The notes: generated by a model from the letters alone, not told the origin. A stretch of 64,000 bases of DNA from Leifsonia shinshuensis (GCF_022606355.1 NZ_JAHHZQ010000002.1:496001-560000), one strand, 5' to 3'. Positions 18,570-26,428 are shown, counted from the first letter of the stretch. Program-made: numbers and translations.

Positions 18570-18599
18570 TTGACAATCATTCTCAACAAGGGTTACTGT
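18570..18599 (+). promoter_or_regulatory. Zur-box-like operator overlapping the promoter of the zinc transporter operon
   Basis: TTGACAATCATTCTCAA (18570-18586) is a 17-bp palindrome with one mismatch (arms TTGAcAAT / ATTcTCAA around a central C), close to known Zur and Fur-family boxes. Its first six bases are a perfect -35 (TTGACA), followed 18 bp later by TACTGT (18594-18599) as -10. Occupancy would therefore block RNA polymerase. A zur gene lies at the end of the same gene group. Confidence 0.75.
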
Positions 18600-18634
18600 C
18601 AAGGGGTACCCATCGTCGAACTAGACAGGCCCCC

Positions 18635-19534
18635 ATGCAGAAGCGTTCCGTCTTCGCCATCGCCCTCACCGCGCTGACCGCACTCGCACTCACCGGGTGC
18701 TCCGCCGGCTCCTCCGCCGACGACGGCACGATCCGCGTCGTCGCCAGCACGAACGTGTACGGCGACATCGCCTCCACCATCGCCGGCGGCGCCGTGCAGG
18801 TGACCTCCCTGATGTCGGATCCCGCGCAGGACCCGCACTCGTTCGAGGCGAGCGCGCAGAGCCAGCTCGCGGTGTCGAAGGCCGACATCCTGATCGAGAA
18901 CGGAGGTGGCTACGACGACTTCATGGGCACCCTCCGCTCCGGTTCCAAGAACACGAAGGCGGCCGTGCTGAACGTCGTCGACATCTCCGGCAAGAAGGCC
19001 GAGAACGGCGACCTCAACGAGCACGTCTGGTACGACTTCCCGACCATCGAGAAGTTCACCACTGCCCTGACCGACGCGCTCGTGAAGGCCGACCCGTCGC
19101 AGAAGGCCACGTTCACCAAGAACGCGGACGCCTTCTCCGGCAAGCTCGCCGCCCTCCAGAACCGGGAGGCCGGGCTCAAGGCGAAGTACGCCGGCGAAGG
19201 CGTGGCGATCACCGAGCCGGTGCCGCTCTACCTGCTCGACGCCATCGGCCTCGTCGACAAGACGCCGGAGAAGTTCAGCGCCGCGATCGAGCAGGGCAGC
19301 GACGTCTCGCCCCTCGTGCTTCAGGAGACGCTCGCCCTGTTCAGCGGGCACCAGGTGAAGCTGCTCGCGTACAACGAGCAGACCTCAGGACCCGAGACCG
19401 AGCGCGTGCTCGCCGCAGCCAAGCTGGCGGGAGTCCCCGTGGTCCCCGTCACCGAGACGCTGCCGAAGGGCAAGGACTACATTGGCTGGATGAACGCGAA
19501 CCTCGACGCCGTGGAGTCGGCGCTCGCCCAGTGA
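18635..19534 (+). CDS. znuA: Zinc (or manganese) ABC transporter substrate-binding lipoprotein
   Basis: Cluster A-I metal-binding lipoprotein delivering Zn2+ or Mn2+ to the ABC importer. Signal with lipobox LTGC at about residue 20. Metal-site residues are visible at DPHSFE (His), EHVWYD (His) and the later TEPV and acidic loops. No His-rich loop, which many zinc-specific ZnuA proteins carry. 299 residues. Start ATG 18635 fits the signal peptide; the frame extension to 18539 would cover the operator. Next to zur and a Zur-type box, so zinc is the likely substrate, but the family also has manganese members. Its TGA overlaps the GTG of the ATPase gene. Confidence 0.87.
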   Translation: MQKRSVFAIALTALTALALTGCSAGSSADDGTIRVVASTNVYGDIASTIAGGAVQVTSLMSDPAQDPHSFEASAQSQLAVSKADILIENGGGYDDFMGTLRSGSKNTKAAVLNVVDISGKKAENGDLNEHVWYDFPTIEKFTTALTDALVKADPSQKATFTKNADAFSGKLAALQNREAGLKAKYAGEGVAITEPVPLYLLDAIGLVDKTPEKFSAAIEQGSDVSPLVLQETLALFSGHQVKLLAYNEQTSGPETERVLAAAKLAGVPVVPVTETLPKGKDYIGWMNANLDAVESALAQ

Positions 19535-20391
19535 GCGAGCCGCTCGAGCGGGTGGCGGCGCCGGAGAACCGTGAGACCGTCCTCAGGCTGCGCTCCGCCG
19601 CGCTCGGCTTCGGCGACCGCACGCTGTGGAGCGGGCTCGACCTCGACGTGCACGCGGGCGAGTTCGTCGCGGTGCTCGGTCCGAACGGCTCGGGCAAGAC
19701 CAGTCTCCTCAAGACGATCCTCGGGCAGCAGGCGCTCGACTCCGGATCCATCGAGCTGGACGGGCACCCCGTCCGCCGCGGCGACCGCCGCATCGGCTAC
19801 ATCCCGCAGCAGAGGCTCATCCCCGCAGGCACGCCGATGCGCGCCCGCGATCTCGTCGCCCTCGGCGTCAACGGTCACCGCTGGGGCCTGCCGATCCCGA
19901 ACCGTGCCGACCGGGCGCAGGTGGACCAGCTGATCGACTCCGTGGGGGCTCGGCGCTACGCCGACACCCCGGTGGGATCGCTGTCGGGCGGCGAGCAGCA
20001 GCGGCTCCGGGTCGCGCAGGCGCTCGCCGGAGACCCGGCGCTTCTGCTCTGCGACGAGCCCCTGCTCTCGCTCGACCTGCAGCACCAGCGCGGCGTCAGC
20101 GAGCTGATCGACCGCCGTCGGCGCGAGCACGGGAGCGCCGTCGTGTTCGTGACCCACGACGTGAACCCGGTTCTCGGGATGGTGGACCGCGTGCTCTACC
20201 TGGCAGGAGGCCGGTTCCGCACCGGCACGCCCGACGAGGTGCTGCGCAGCGAGGTGCTCACCGATCTCTACGGCACTCCGGTGGACGTCATCCGCAGCAG
20301 AGGCCGCATCGTCGTGGTCGGCATCCCCGACTCCGAGACCCATCAGCATCACGAGCACGCCCGCGAGCCCCACCCGGAGCCGACGACATGA
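19531..20391 (+). CDS. znuC: Zinc ABC transporter ATP-binding protein with His-rich tail
   Basis: Cytoplasmic ATPase of the metal importer. Walker A GPNGSGKTS, Q-loop YIPQQR, signature LSGGEQQRLR, Walker B LLLCDEPLLSLD and switch His in FVTHD are all present. 286 residues, start GTG 19531 coupled (GTGA) to the substrate-binding gene. The C-terminus ends in ETHQHHEHAREPHPEPTT, a cluster of five to six histidines that could bind zinc on the cytoplasmic side and act as a sensor or buffer; that is inference. Stop overlaps the permease start (ATGA). Confidence 0.92.
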   Translation: MSEPLERVAAPENRETVLRLRSAALGFGDRTLWSGLDLDVHAGEFVAVLGPNGSGKTSLLKTILGQQALDSGSIELDGHPVRRGDRRIGYIPQQRLIPAGTPMRARDLVALGVNGHRWGLPIPNRADRAQVDQLIDSVGARRYADTPVGSLSGGEQQRLRVAQALAGDPALLLCDEPLLSLDLQHQRGVSELIDRRRREHGSAVVFVTHDVNPVLGMVDRVLYLAGGRFRTGTPDEVLRSEVLTDLYGTPVDVIRSRGRIVVVGIPDSETHQHHEHAREPHPEPTT

Positions 20392-21245
20392 ACGATCTCT
20401 GGTCGCAGCTCTTCAACTTCACCGACTACGGCGAGCTGCTGGCGCTCGTGCGCAACTCGATCTTCGCCGGTGCCGTGCTCGGCGTCGTCGGCGGCCTCAT
20501 CGGGGTCTTCGTCATGCAGCGCGACATGGCGTTCGCGGTCCACGGCATCAGCGAGCTCTCGTTCGCCGGCGCCGCGATCGCCCTGCTGTTCGGGGTGAAC
20601 GTGGTGGCCGGTTCGCTCGTCGGCTCGCTCATCGCGGCTATCCTGATCGGCCTGCTGGGCGCGAAGGCACGCGACCGCAACTCGATCATCGCCGTGCTGA
20701 TGCCGTTCGGCCTGGGCCTCGGCATCCTGGCGCTCGCGCTCTATCCGGGCCGCAGCGCCAACAAGTTCGGGCTGCTCACGGGCCAGATCGTCTCGGTGGA
20801 CGACCCGCAGCTGGGCTCGCTGCTGGTCATCGGTGCGATCGTTCTGATCGCGTTGCTGCTCATGTGGCGTCCGCTCATGTTCGACAGCCTCGATGCGGAC
20901 GTCGCCGCGTCGCGCGGTGTGCCGACACGATTCGTGGCGCTGGCGTTCATGGTGCTGCTCGGGCTGGCGGTCGCCGTCTCGGTGCAGATCGTCGGCGCAC
21001 TGCTGGTGCTCTCCCTGCTCGTGACCCCGGCGGCGGCGGCGATGCGGATCTCGTCGTCGCCGCTCGCCGTGCCCCTGCTGAGCGTCGGCTTCGCGCTGCT
21101 CTCGGTCGTCGGCGGCATCCTGCTGGCGCTGGGCAGCTCGCTGCCGATCAGCCCGTATGTGACCACGATCTCGTTCCTCATCTACGTGGTGTGCCGGCTC
21201 GTCGGCGCCCGCGGCTCACGGCGGGTGGTGAGCCAGGCAGGCTAG
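20388..21245 (+). CDS. znuB: Zinc ABC transporter permease
   Basis: Integral membrane permease of the ABC-3 family (ZnuB/MntB type). 285 residues with about eight to nine helices; family features include VMQRDMAFAVHGISELSFAGAA near the second helix and VGALLVLSLLVTPAAAAMRIS, the region that contacts the ATPase. Coupled to znuC by an ATGA overlap. The last codon (TAG) doubles as part of the -10 hexamer of zur. Confidence 0.92.
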   Translation: MNDLWSQLFNFTDYGELLALVRNSIFAGAVLGVVGGLIGVFVMQRDMAFAVHGISELSFAGAAIALLFGVNVVAGSLVGSLIAAILIGLLGAKARDRNSIIAVLMPFGLGLGILALALYPGRSANKFGLLTGQIVSVDDPQLGSLLVIGAIVLIALLLMWRPLMFDSLDADVAASRGVPTRFVALAFMVLLGLAVAVSVQIVGALLVLSLLVTPAAAAMRISSSPLAVPLLSVGFALLSVVGGILLALGSSLPISPYVTTISFLIYVVCRLVGARGSRRVVSQAG

Positions 21246-21254
21246 CCTGAGACC

Positions 21255-21650
21255 GTGAAGCGCAACACCTGGCAGCGGGAGGCCGTCCGCGAGGCCCTGA
21301 CCTCGACGGAGGGCTTCATCAGCGCGCAGGCGCTCCACCTCAACCTGCACGAGACGGGGTCGCCGATCGGCCTCGCGACCGTGTATCGGGCGCTGGCCGA
21401 CCTGGCGGCCGAGGGGGATGCCGACTCGCTGCAGTCGCCGGAGGGCGAGAGCCTCTACCGCGCGTGCACGACAGGGCATCACCACCACCTGATCTGCCGC
21501 AACTGCGGCCTGACCGTCGAGATCGAGGCGGACGAGGTCGAGCAGTGGGCGCGCGCCGCCGCCGCGTCGCACGGATTCACGCAGGCGCAGCACGTCGTCG
21601 ACGTGTTCGGGCTCTGCGCCAACTGCACGGCGAAGGCGGCGCGGGAGTAG
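21255..21650 (+). CDS. zur: Fur-family zinc uptake regulator
   Basis: 131-residue winged-helix metalloregulator. N-terminal DNA-binding part (QREAVREALTSTEGFISAQALH...GLATVYRAL), C-terminal dimer domain with the histidine cluster GHHHHLIC and two CxxC structural-zinc motifs (CRNC, CANC). The position directly behind znuACB and the operator upstream of that operon make zinc the likely co-repressor. GTG 21255 lies 6 nt after TAGCCT (21243-21248), so zur can also be transcribed independently as a leaderless mRNA. Confidence 0.92.
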   Translation: MKRNTWQREAVREALTSTEGFISAQALHLNLHETGSPIGLATVYRALADLAAEGDADSLQSPEGESLYRACTTGHHHHLICRNCGLTVEIEADEVEQWARAAAASHGFTQAQHVVDVFGLCANCTAKAARE

Positions 21651-21661
21651 CACGGCGCGAT

Positions 21662-21828
21662 TTGGCCGCTCGGCCTTCTGTGCCGTACCATGGATGTTTG
21701 GCTGAGTGGGCTCCTCCCACTCCGTTAGCCGTGTACGAAACCCCGATCTCGAAAAGACCGGGAAGTCGTGCGCCGACAAGTGACCTTGGGTGATGCCGTC
21801 CGGCATCACGGTATTGGAGAAGAAAGCA
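21662..21828 (+). promoter_or_regulatory. Promoter and structured 5' leader of the rpmB-rpmG-rpsN operon
   Basis: A possible promoter is TTGGCC (21662-21667), 18 bp, TACCAT (21686-21691). The transcript would carry a leader of about 130 nt with two strong hairpins: a 7-bp stem GAGTGGG/CCCACTC (21704-21710 with 21716-21722), closed further by GGCT/AGCC (21700-21703 with 21727-21730), and an 8-bp perfect stem GTGATGCC/GGCATCAC with loop GTCC (21790-21809) just before the ribosome site GGAGAAG. No U-tract follows. Ribosomal protein operons often have autoregulatory leaders; whether this one does is unknown. No Zur-type palindrome is visible here. Confidence 0.5.
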
Positions 21829-22065
21829 ATGGCAGCAGTGTGCCAGGTGACAGGAGCCACCCCCGGCTTCGGTCACAGCATCTCGCACTCGCACCGTCGC
21901 AACAAGCGCCGGTTCGACCCGAACATCCAGAAGAAGACGTACTACGTCCCGTCTCTTCGTCGTAACGTCACCCTGACCCTGAGCGCCAAGGGCATCAAGG
22001 TCATCGACGCCCGTGGCATCGAGTCCGTGGTCAAGGACCTCCTGGCCCGTGGGGAGAAGATCTAA
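21829..22065 (+). CDS. rpmB: 50S ribosomal protein L28, zinc-free type
   Basis: 78 residues, beginning [15 protein letters not shown] and ending [25 protein letters not shown], which is the E. coli-like long form without the paired CxxC zinc motifs of C+ L28 (only one Cys). Start ATG 21829 is preceded by GGAGAAG; the frame extends to 21790 but through the leader hairpin. First gene of a three-gene operon of zinc-independent ribosomal proteins placed next to zur. Confidence 0.95.
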   Translation: MAAVCQVTGATPGFGHSISHSHRRNKRRFDPNIQKKTYYVPSLRRNVTLTLSAKGIKVIDARGIESVVKDLLARGEKI

Positions 22066-22067
22066 CA

Positions 22068-22235
22068 ATGGCGAAGCAGCAGGACATCCGTCCGATCATC
22101 AAGCTCCGTTCGACGGCGGGCACCGGTTACACCTACGTGACCAAGAAGAACCGTCGCAACGACCCCGACCGTCTCGTGCTCAAGAAGTACGACCCCATCG
22201 TGCGCAAGCACGTCGACTTCCGAGAGGAGCGCTAA
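22068..22235 (+). CDS. rpmG: 50S ribosomal protein L33, zinc-free type
   Basis: 55 residues ([20 protein letters not shown]...), all of it cysteine-free, so it is the C- form that lacks the zinc ribbon. ATG begins two bases after the rpmB stop, with the GGGGAGAAG within the end of rpmB serving as ribosome site. It is too short to have been found by a length-filtered search but is unmistakable by sequence. Confidence 0.96.
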   Translation: MAKQQDIRPIIKLRSTAGTGYTYVTKKNRRNDPDRLVLKKYDPIVRKHVDFREER

Positions 22236-22238
22236 ACC

Positions 22239-22544
22239 ATGGCCAAGACGTCCAAGATCGCCAAGAACGAGCAGCGCAAGGTCATCGTCGAGCGCTACGC
22301 CGCCAAGCGTGCGGAGCTCAAGAAGGCTCTCGTCGACCCGAACGGCACCGACGAGTCGCGTGAGGCCGCCCGTATCGGTCTGCAGAAGCTCCCCCGCGAC
22401 GCTTCGCCGATCCGCGTGCGCAACCGCGACGCCGTCGACGGCCGTCCGCGTGGAAACCTCAGCAAGTTCGGCATCTCGCGTGTCCGCTTCCGCGACATGG
22501 CGCACCGTGGCGAGCTGCCCGGTATCACCAAGTCGAGCTGGTAA
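22239..22544 (+). CDS. rpsN: 30S ribosomal protein S14, zinc-free type
   Basis: 101 residues, the long S14 form without CxxC zinc ligands ([14 protein letters not shown]...[14 protein letters not shown]-type centre reads [23 protein letters not shown]), ending [11 protein letters not shown]. Starts three bases after the rpmG stop and is preceded by GAGAGGAG. Together with L28 and L33 it completes a zinc-independent set. A strong terminator follows 37 bp after the stop. Confidence 0.96.
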   Translation: MAKTSKIAKNEQRKVIVERYAAKRAELKKALVDPNGTDESREAARIGLQKLPRDASPIRVRNRDAVDGRPRGNLSKFGISRVRFRDMAHRGELPGITKSSW

Positions 22545-22581
22545 GCCTTCGCACGACGAAGCACGAGCGACACCCTGTGGA

Positions 22582-22609
22582 GGGGCGTCCGGCACCCGCC
22601 GGGCGCCCC
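22582..22609 (+). terminator. Intrinsic terminator after rpsN
   Basis: 12-bp stem GGGGCGTCCGGC / GCCGGGCGCCCC with a 4-nt loop (ACCC) and one G-T pair, followed by TTCGT. The U-tract is weak, as usual in high-GC actinobacteria. Confidence 0.8.
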
Positions 22610-22802
22610 TTCGTCGTGTCCAGCCACCTCTTCAGGCTGGACACGCCGTGCGAACCCGTCGAAAATCCGCGAGAATCCGCGTGTTTCCGGGCGATTCTGA
22701 TACATTCGAGGCGGTCGACCGACCAAACGTAATGGCCCATGTGGCCTCAACCGTTCCACAAGATAGCTGAATTACCAGCACAAGGTCCGAGGAGGACACT
22801 CA

Positions 22803-23087
22803 ATGGCTGACAACCTGAACAAGACCGAGCTCGTCGCTGCCGTCGCTGCCGCGTCGGGTCAGAGCCAGGCCACCGTCTCGAGCGTCGTCGACGCGTTCTT
22901 CGCCACGATCAGCGACACGGTCAAGGGTGGCGGCAAGGTCACCATCCCCGGCTGGCTCGCCGCCGAGCGCACCGAGACCGCCGCTCGCACCGGCCGCAAC
23001 CCGCAGACCGGCGAGGAGATCTCGATCCCGGCCGGCCACCGCGTCAAGCTGACCGCGGGCTCGAAGCTCAAGGCTGCCGTCAAGTAA
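22803..23087 (+). CDS. hup: HU-family nucleoid DNA-binding protein
   Basis: 94-residue HU homologue (MADNLNKTELVAAVAAASGQSQ...). The beta-arm region is present (IPGWLAAERTETAARTGRNPQTGEEISIPAGHRVKLTAGSKLKAAVK). It bends and compacts DNA as a dimer. It lacks the Lys/Ala-rich C-terminal tail of mycobacterial HupB, so it is the short form. AGGAGGACACTCA precedes the start. The 258 bp upstream hold the rpsN terminator and probably the hup promoter (TACATT at 22701-22706 is a possible -10, giving a leader of about 95 nt). Confidence 0.95.
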   Translation: MADNLNKTELVAAVAAASGQSQATVSSVVDAFFATISDTVKGGGKVTIPGWLAAERTETAARTGRNPQTGEEISIPAGHRVKLTAGSKLKAAVK

Positions 23088-23107
23088 CCAGCCTGTACAG
23101 GCTCCAC

Positions 23108-23139
23108 GGGGGCGGTGTCGCGAGTGCGGCGCCGCCCCC
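23108..23139 (+). terminator. Intrinsic terminator after hup
   Basis: Long hairpin: outer stem GGGGGCGG / CCGCCCCC and an inner continuation through wobble pairs to loop GAGT, then GTTCCGTTT. It starts 20 bp after the hup stop. Confidence 0.8.
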
Positions 23140-23206
23140 GTTCCGTTTCGTGCGGGCGGCCGCCCCTGTGGGCAGGCGCTCAGCGCCGGAGACGTAGGCT
23201 TGACGG

Positions 23207-25180
23207 GTGCCCCGACTTCTCCGCGTGATCGGTCCCGCCGCTCTGCTGGCAGCCGCTCTCGTCTCCGTCGTGGCGGCCCTCGCGTTCGGCGGAGGCGCCG
23301 CCGCGCCCCTGCTGCTCGACCCGGGCGCGCTGGTGCGCTGGGGTCTCCCGATCTCGACGCTGATCGTCAACCTCAGCCTCTCCGGGACGGTCGGCGCCCT
23401 CGTCCTCGCCTGCTTCGCGTTCAGCTCCGACAAGCGCGAGTACGGGCTGGCGCTGGACTTCGCCGCCGCGTGCGCGGCCGTCATGACGGTGGCCGCCGCG
23501 GTCACCGGGCTCTTCACGTTCGTGAGCGTCTCGAACGTGCCGTGGTCGCTCGACGAGACCTTCACCAACGGACTGAGCTCGTTCGTGACGAGCGTCTCGC
23601 TGGGTCAGGCGTGGCTGGGCATCACCCTCATCGCGGCGGCGGTCACCGTCTTGTGCTTCGCGGTGCGCAACCGGACCGCGATCGCCTTCGTCGCCGTGCT
23701 GGCGATGGCCTCCGTCATCCCGATGGCGCAGCAGGGGCACAGTTCGGAGGCCGCCGGCCACGACGCGGCTGTCACCTCGTTCGGTCTGCACGTGCTGTTC
23801 GCGGCGATCTGGCTGGGTGGTCTGGTGACCCTCATCGTCGTCAAGAACACGCTCGGCGGCGGGCGGCTGGTGACCGTGCTCGAGCGGTATTCCAGCATCG
23901 CCCTGATCTGCTTCATCGTGGTGGCGACCTCCGGTTACGTCAACGCGGAGCTGCGGGTCGGAACTCTGGCGGAGCTGGCGACGCCCTACGGCATCCTCGT
24001 GCTCGTCAAGGTCGCCGCCCTGGTCGTGCTCGGGCTGTTCGGGTTGATGCAGCGCCGGGTCCTCATCGACCGGCTCAAGCGGCTCGGCGAGCGACGCACG
24101 TTCTGGTGGATCGTCACGGCCGAGCTCGCGTTCATGGGCATCGCCTCGGGCGTCGCTGCGGCACTCGCCCGCACGGTCACACCGGTGCCGCAGACGCGGG
24201 CGCCGGCACCGACTCCCGCAGAGATCCTCACGGGCGACAAGCTGCCTCCCGAGCTCACCTGGGGCCGGCTCTTCACGACCTGGAACTTCGATCTGCTCTG
24301 GGTCCTCGCCTGCGCCTTCGCGCTCTTCTTCTACCTGGCGGGAGTGTGGCGGCTGCACCGCCGTGGCGACGCGTGGCCGATCTACCGCACCATCCTGTGG
24401 ACGCTGGGCATCGTCCTGCTCTTCTACATCACCAACGGCGGCGTCAACGTCTACGAGAAGTACCTCTTCTCGGCGCACATGTCGGCCCACATGGTGCTGA
24501 CGATGGCCGTTCCGCTGCTGCTCGTGCCCGGCGCACCGGTGACGCTCGCCGCGCGCGCGATCCGCAAGCGGCAGGACGGGTCGCGCGGCGGTCGCGAGTG
24601 GATCCTGCTCGCGGTGCACTCGAGGTTCGCCGCGATCATCTCGCACCCGCTCGTGGCGGCCGGCCTGTTCGCCGGTTCGCTGTGGGCGTTCTACTACACG
24701 CCGCTGATCCGCTGGGCGACGACCGACCACATCGGGCACGAGTGGATGGTCGTCCACTTCCTGATCACGGGCTACCTCTTCGTGCAGTCGCTGATCGGCA
24801 TCGATCCCGTGAAGTACCGGCTGCCGTATCCGTTCCGCCTGCTTCTGCTGCTGGCGACGATGGCGTTCCACGCGTTCTTCGGGCTGTCGATCATGCAGAT
24901 GCACGGCCTCCTGCTCGCCGACTGGTTCGGGGCGATGGGGCGCACCTGGGGTGCGACGCCGCTCGTCGACCAGGAGACCGGCGGCGGCATCGCGTGGAGT
25001 ATCGGCGAGATCCCCACGGTCATCCTGGCGATCGTGGTGGCGATCCAGTGGAGCCGCAGCGACGAGCGCGAGACGAAGCGCCGCGATCGCAACGCCGACC
25101 GTACCGGCGAGGCGGAGTTGAAGGCGTACAACGAGCAGCTCGCGCGCCTCGCCGCGCGCGACGGTACGGCTCAGCGCTAG
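23207..25180 (+). CDS. CopD - CtaG (cytochrome c oxidase assembly) fusion membrane protein
   Basis: 657-residue polytopic protein made of two known membrane families. Residues about 1-320 form a CopD-like copper-transport domain (helices with GHDAAVTSFGLHVLFAAIWLGGLVTL and later SGYVNAELRVG). Residues about 350-620 form a caa3-type CtaG domain (YLAGVWRLHRRG, FYITNGGVNVYEKYLFSAHMSAHMVLTMAVPLLL, HEWMVVHFLITGY, MAFHAFFGLSIMQM) with several histidines and methionines that could bind copper. The likely role is copper delivery to cytochrome oxidase. Such fusions are common in actinobacteria. The start GTG 23207 lies 6 nt after TAGGCT (23195-23200), a leaderless pattern. No cox genes are adjacent. 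Confidence 0.88.
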   Translation: MPRLLRVIGPAALLAAALVSVVAALAFGGGAAAPLLLDPGALVRWGLPISTLIVNLSLSGTVGALVLACFAFSSDKREYGLALDFAAACAAVMTVAAAVTGLFTFVSVSNVPWSLDETFTNGLSSFVTSVSLGQAWLGITLIAAAVTVLCFAVRNRTAIAFVAVLAMASVIPMAQQGHSSEAAGHDAAVTSFGLHVLFAAIWLGGLVTLIVVKNTLGGGRLVTVLERYSSIALICFIVVATSGYVNAELRVGTLAELATPYGILVLVKVAALVVLGLFGLMQRRVLIDRLKRLGERRTFWWIVTAELAFMGIASGVAAALARTVTPVPQTRAPAPTPAEILTGDKLPPELTWGRLFTTWNFDLLWVLACAFALFFYLAGVWRLHRRGDAWPIYRTILWTLGIVLLFYITNGGVNVYEKYLFSAHMSAHMVLTMAVPLLLVPGAPVTLAARAIRKRQDGSRGGREWILLAVHSRFAAIISHPLVAAGLFAGSLWAFYYTPLIRWATTDHIGHEWMVVHFLITGYLFVQSLIGIDPVKYRLPYPFRLLLLLATMAFHAFFGLSIMQMHGLLLADWFGAMGRTWGATPLVDQETGGGIAWSIGEIPTVILAIVVAIQWSRSDERETKRRDRNADRTGEAELKAYNEQLARLAARDGTAQR

Positions 25181-25196
25181 CGATTCTCGGGAGTAA

Positions 25197-25217
25197 GTCA
25201 GACCACACTGGTCTGAC
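25197..25217. promoter_or_regulatory. Perfect inverted repeat, probable operator of the GntR regulator of the sugar operon
   Basis: Arms GTCAGACCA and TGGTCTGAC (9 bp each, perfect) around CAC. The right part, ACTGGTCT, matches half of the operator type known for GntR/HutC sugar regulators (NagR/DasR-like TGGTCT...AGACCA). It lies 78 bp upstream of the first gene of the operon that encodes a GntR/UTRA regulator. The tentative -10 TGATAACG follows at 25251. Confidence 0.7.
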
Positions 25218-25256
25218 TGGACTGGACTAGCTGGTATTGTTGTGACATTCTGATAA

Positions 25257-25278
25257 CGAGGGACTCAGGCGTCCCTCG
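25257..25278 (+). other. Hairpin in the 5' leader of the sugar operon
   Basis: CGAGGGAC / GTCCCTCG, 8 perfect base pairs with a 6-nt loop TCAGGC, ending 4 bases before the ribosome site GAAAGGAA. It is not followed by a T-run, so it may stabilise the mRNA or affect ribosome access. Confidence 0.5.
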
Positions 25279-25294
25279 TACCGAAAGGAACGTC

Positions 25295-26428
25295 ATGGCC
25301 GCCGCCACCCCCGGGCAGCTCCGCATCGCCGTCATCGGCGCGGGCACGATCTCCCAGTCCGTCCACCTGCCGAGCATCCGCCGCGCAGGCCTCGAACTCG
25401 TGTACGTGTGCGACCTGTCGCCGACGAGGGTCGCGGAGGTCGCGGCGGCGAACGGCGTGCGCTCCAGCAGCGACCCCGCGGAGGTCTTCGCCGCGCCCGA
25501 CGTGGACGCGGTGCTCATCGCCACCCCCGGTTCCCACGCCCGCCTCGCCCTCGCGGCGATCCGCGCGGGCAAGCATGTGCTCGTCGAGAAGCCGGTCGCG
25601 CTGACCGTCCGCGAGATCGACGAGCTGGAGCAGGCCGCCGCCGAGCACGGCACCATCGTGCAGGTCGGCTACATGAAGATGTACGATCCGCTGACGGCCA
25701 CGGCGGCGGCGGAGATCGCTGCCCTGAACGACACCCGGCTGGTGCGGATCACCGTCTCGCACCCGGCGGACGAGCCGCAGGTCGCGCACCTGCGGATGAC
25801 GCCGCCGCCGCGCGACGCCGACGCCCGCGAGATCGCGGCCGCCGAGGCGTACGAGGCCGATCGCGCCGTCGAGGCGCTCGGCGCGGAAGCCTCTCCGGAG
25901 TTGCTGCGCTACTACGCCGGCGTGCTGAACGGCTCCGTCATCCACGAGTTCAGCCTGCTGCGGGGGCTGGGGCTGCCGCTGCCGCAGTCGTGGACCGCCA
26001 CGGTGTTCCCGAGACTGGACGGCCCGGAGCCCGCCTGCCTGCTCGCGGAGGCGGCGGTCGGCGACGCGCGCTACGTGCTCAGCTGGAACTGGCTGCCCGA
26101 GTACCCGGAGTACGAGGAGGAGCTCGCGGTGCTCGCCTCCGACGGACGGATCGCGTTCCACCTGGCCCGGCCGTATCTGCTGGAGGCCCGGAGCTCGCTT
26201 CGCGTGCAGAGCCACGCCGGCTCGCAGCGCAAGGACACGCTGCTGTCCGACACCGACGAGACCGGCTTCCTCCGGCAGCTCGACGCCTTCCGCCGGGCGG
26301 TGCAAGACGGCGAGCCCGTGCTCTCGACGCTCGCCGGCGCGAAGGAGGACGTGCGCCAGGTGCAGTCGCTCGCCGCCGCGATCGCTGCATCGCTCGGGCT
26401 GGAGCTGACCGTGGAGACAGCACGATGA
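25295..26428 (+). CDS. Gfo/Idh/MocA-family NAD(P)-dependent oxidoreductase
   Basis: 377 residues. N-terminal Rossmann domain with GAGTISQSVHLPSIRRAG (dinucleotide-binding GxGxxxxxxH) and the family motif EKPVALT with the conserved lysine (VEKPV), then a C-terminal alpha/beta domain. Members oxidise or reduce hydroxyls of sugars, inositols or amino sugars; the substrate is unknown. First gene of an eight-gene operon, with AAAGGAA 6 nt before ATG. Its stop overlaps the start of the isomerase gene (ATGA). The pairing of a MocA-type dehydrogenase with a xylose-isomerase-like epimerase is typical of inositol or rare-sugar catabolism. Confidence 0.88.
   Translation: MAAATPGQLRIAVIGAGTISQSVHLPSIRRAGLELVYVCDLSPTRVAEVAAANGVRSSSDPAEVFAAPDVDAVLIATPGSHARLALAAIRAGKHVLVEKPVALTVREIDELEQAAAEHGTIVQVGYMKMYDPLTATAAAEIAALNDTRLVRITVSHPADEPQVAHLRMTPPPRDADAREIAAAEAYEADRAVEALGAEASPELLRYYAGVLNGSVIHEFSLLRGLGLPLPQSWTATVFPRLDGPEPACLLAEAAVGDARYVLSWNWLPEYPEYEEELAVLASDGRIAFHLARPYLLEARSSLRVQSHAGSQRKDTLLSDTDETGFLRQLDAFRRAVQDGEPVLSTLAGAKEDVRQVQSLAAAIAASLGLELTVETAR

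Noticed and set aside
21651-21700. Zur box in front of rpmB
   Set aside because: Looked for a palindrome like the one at 18570; none found, only GC-rich sequence and a possible -35/-10.
23180-24904. 574-residue minus-strand frame opposite the CopD-CtaG gene
   Set aside because: Extreme His/Arg/Glu/Asp composition arising from antisense reading of membrane-protein codons.
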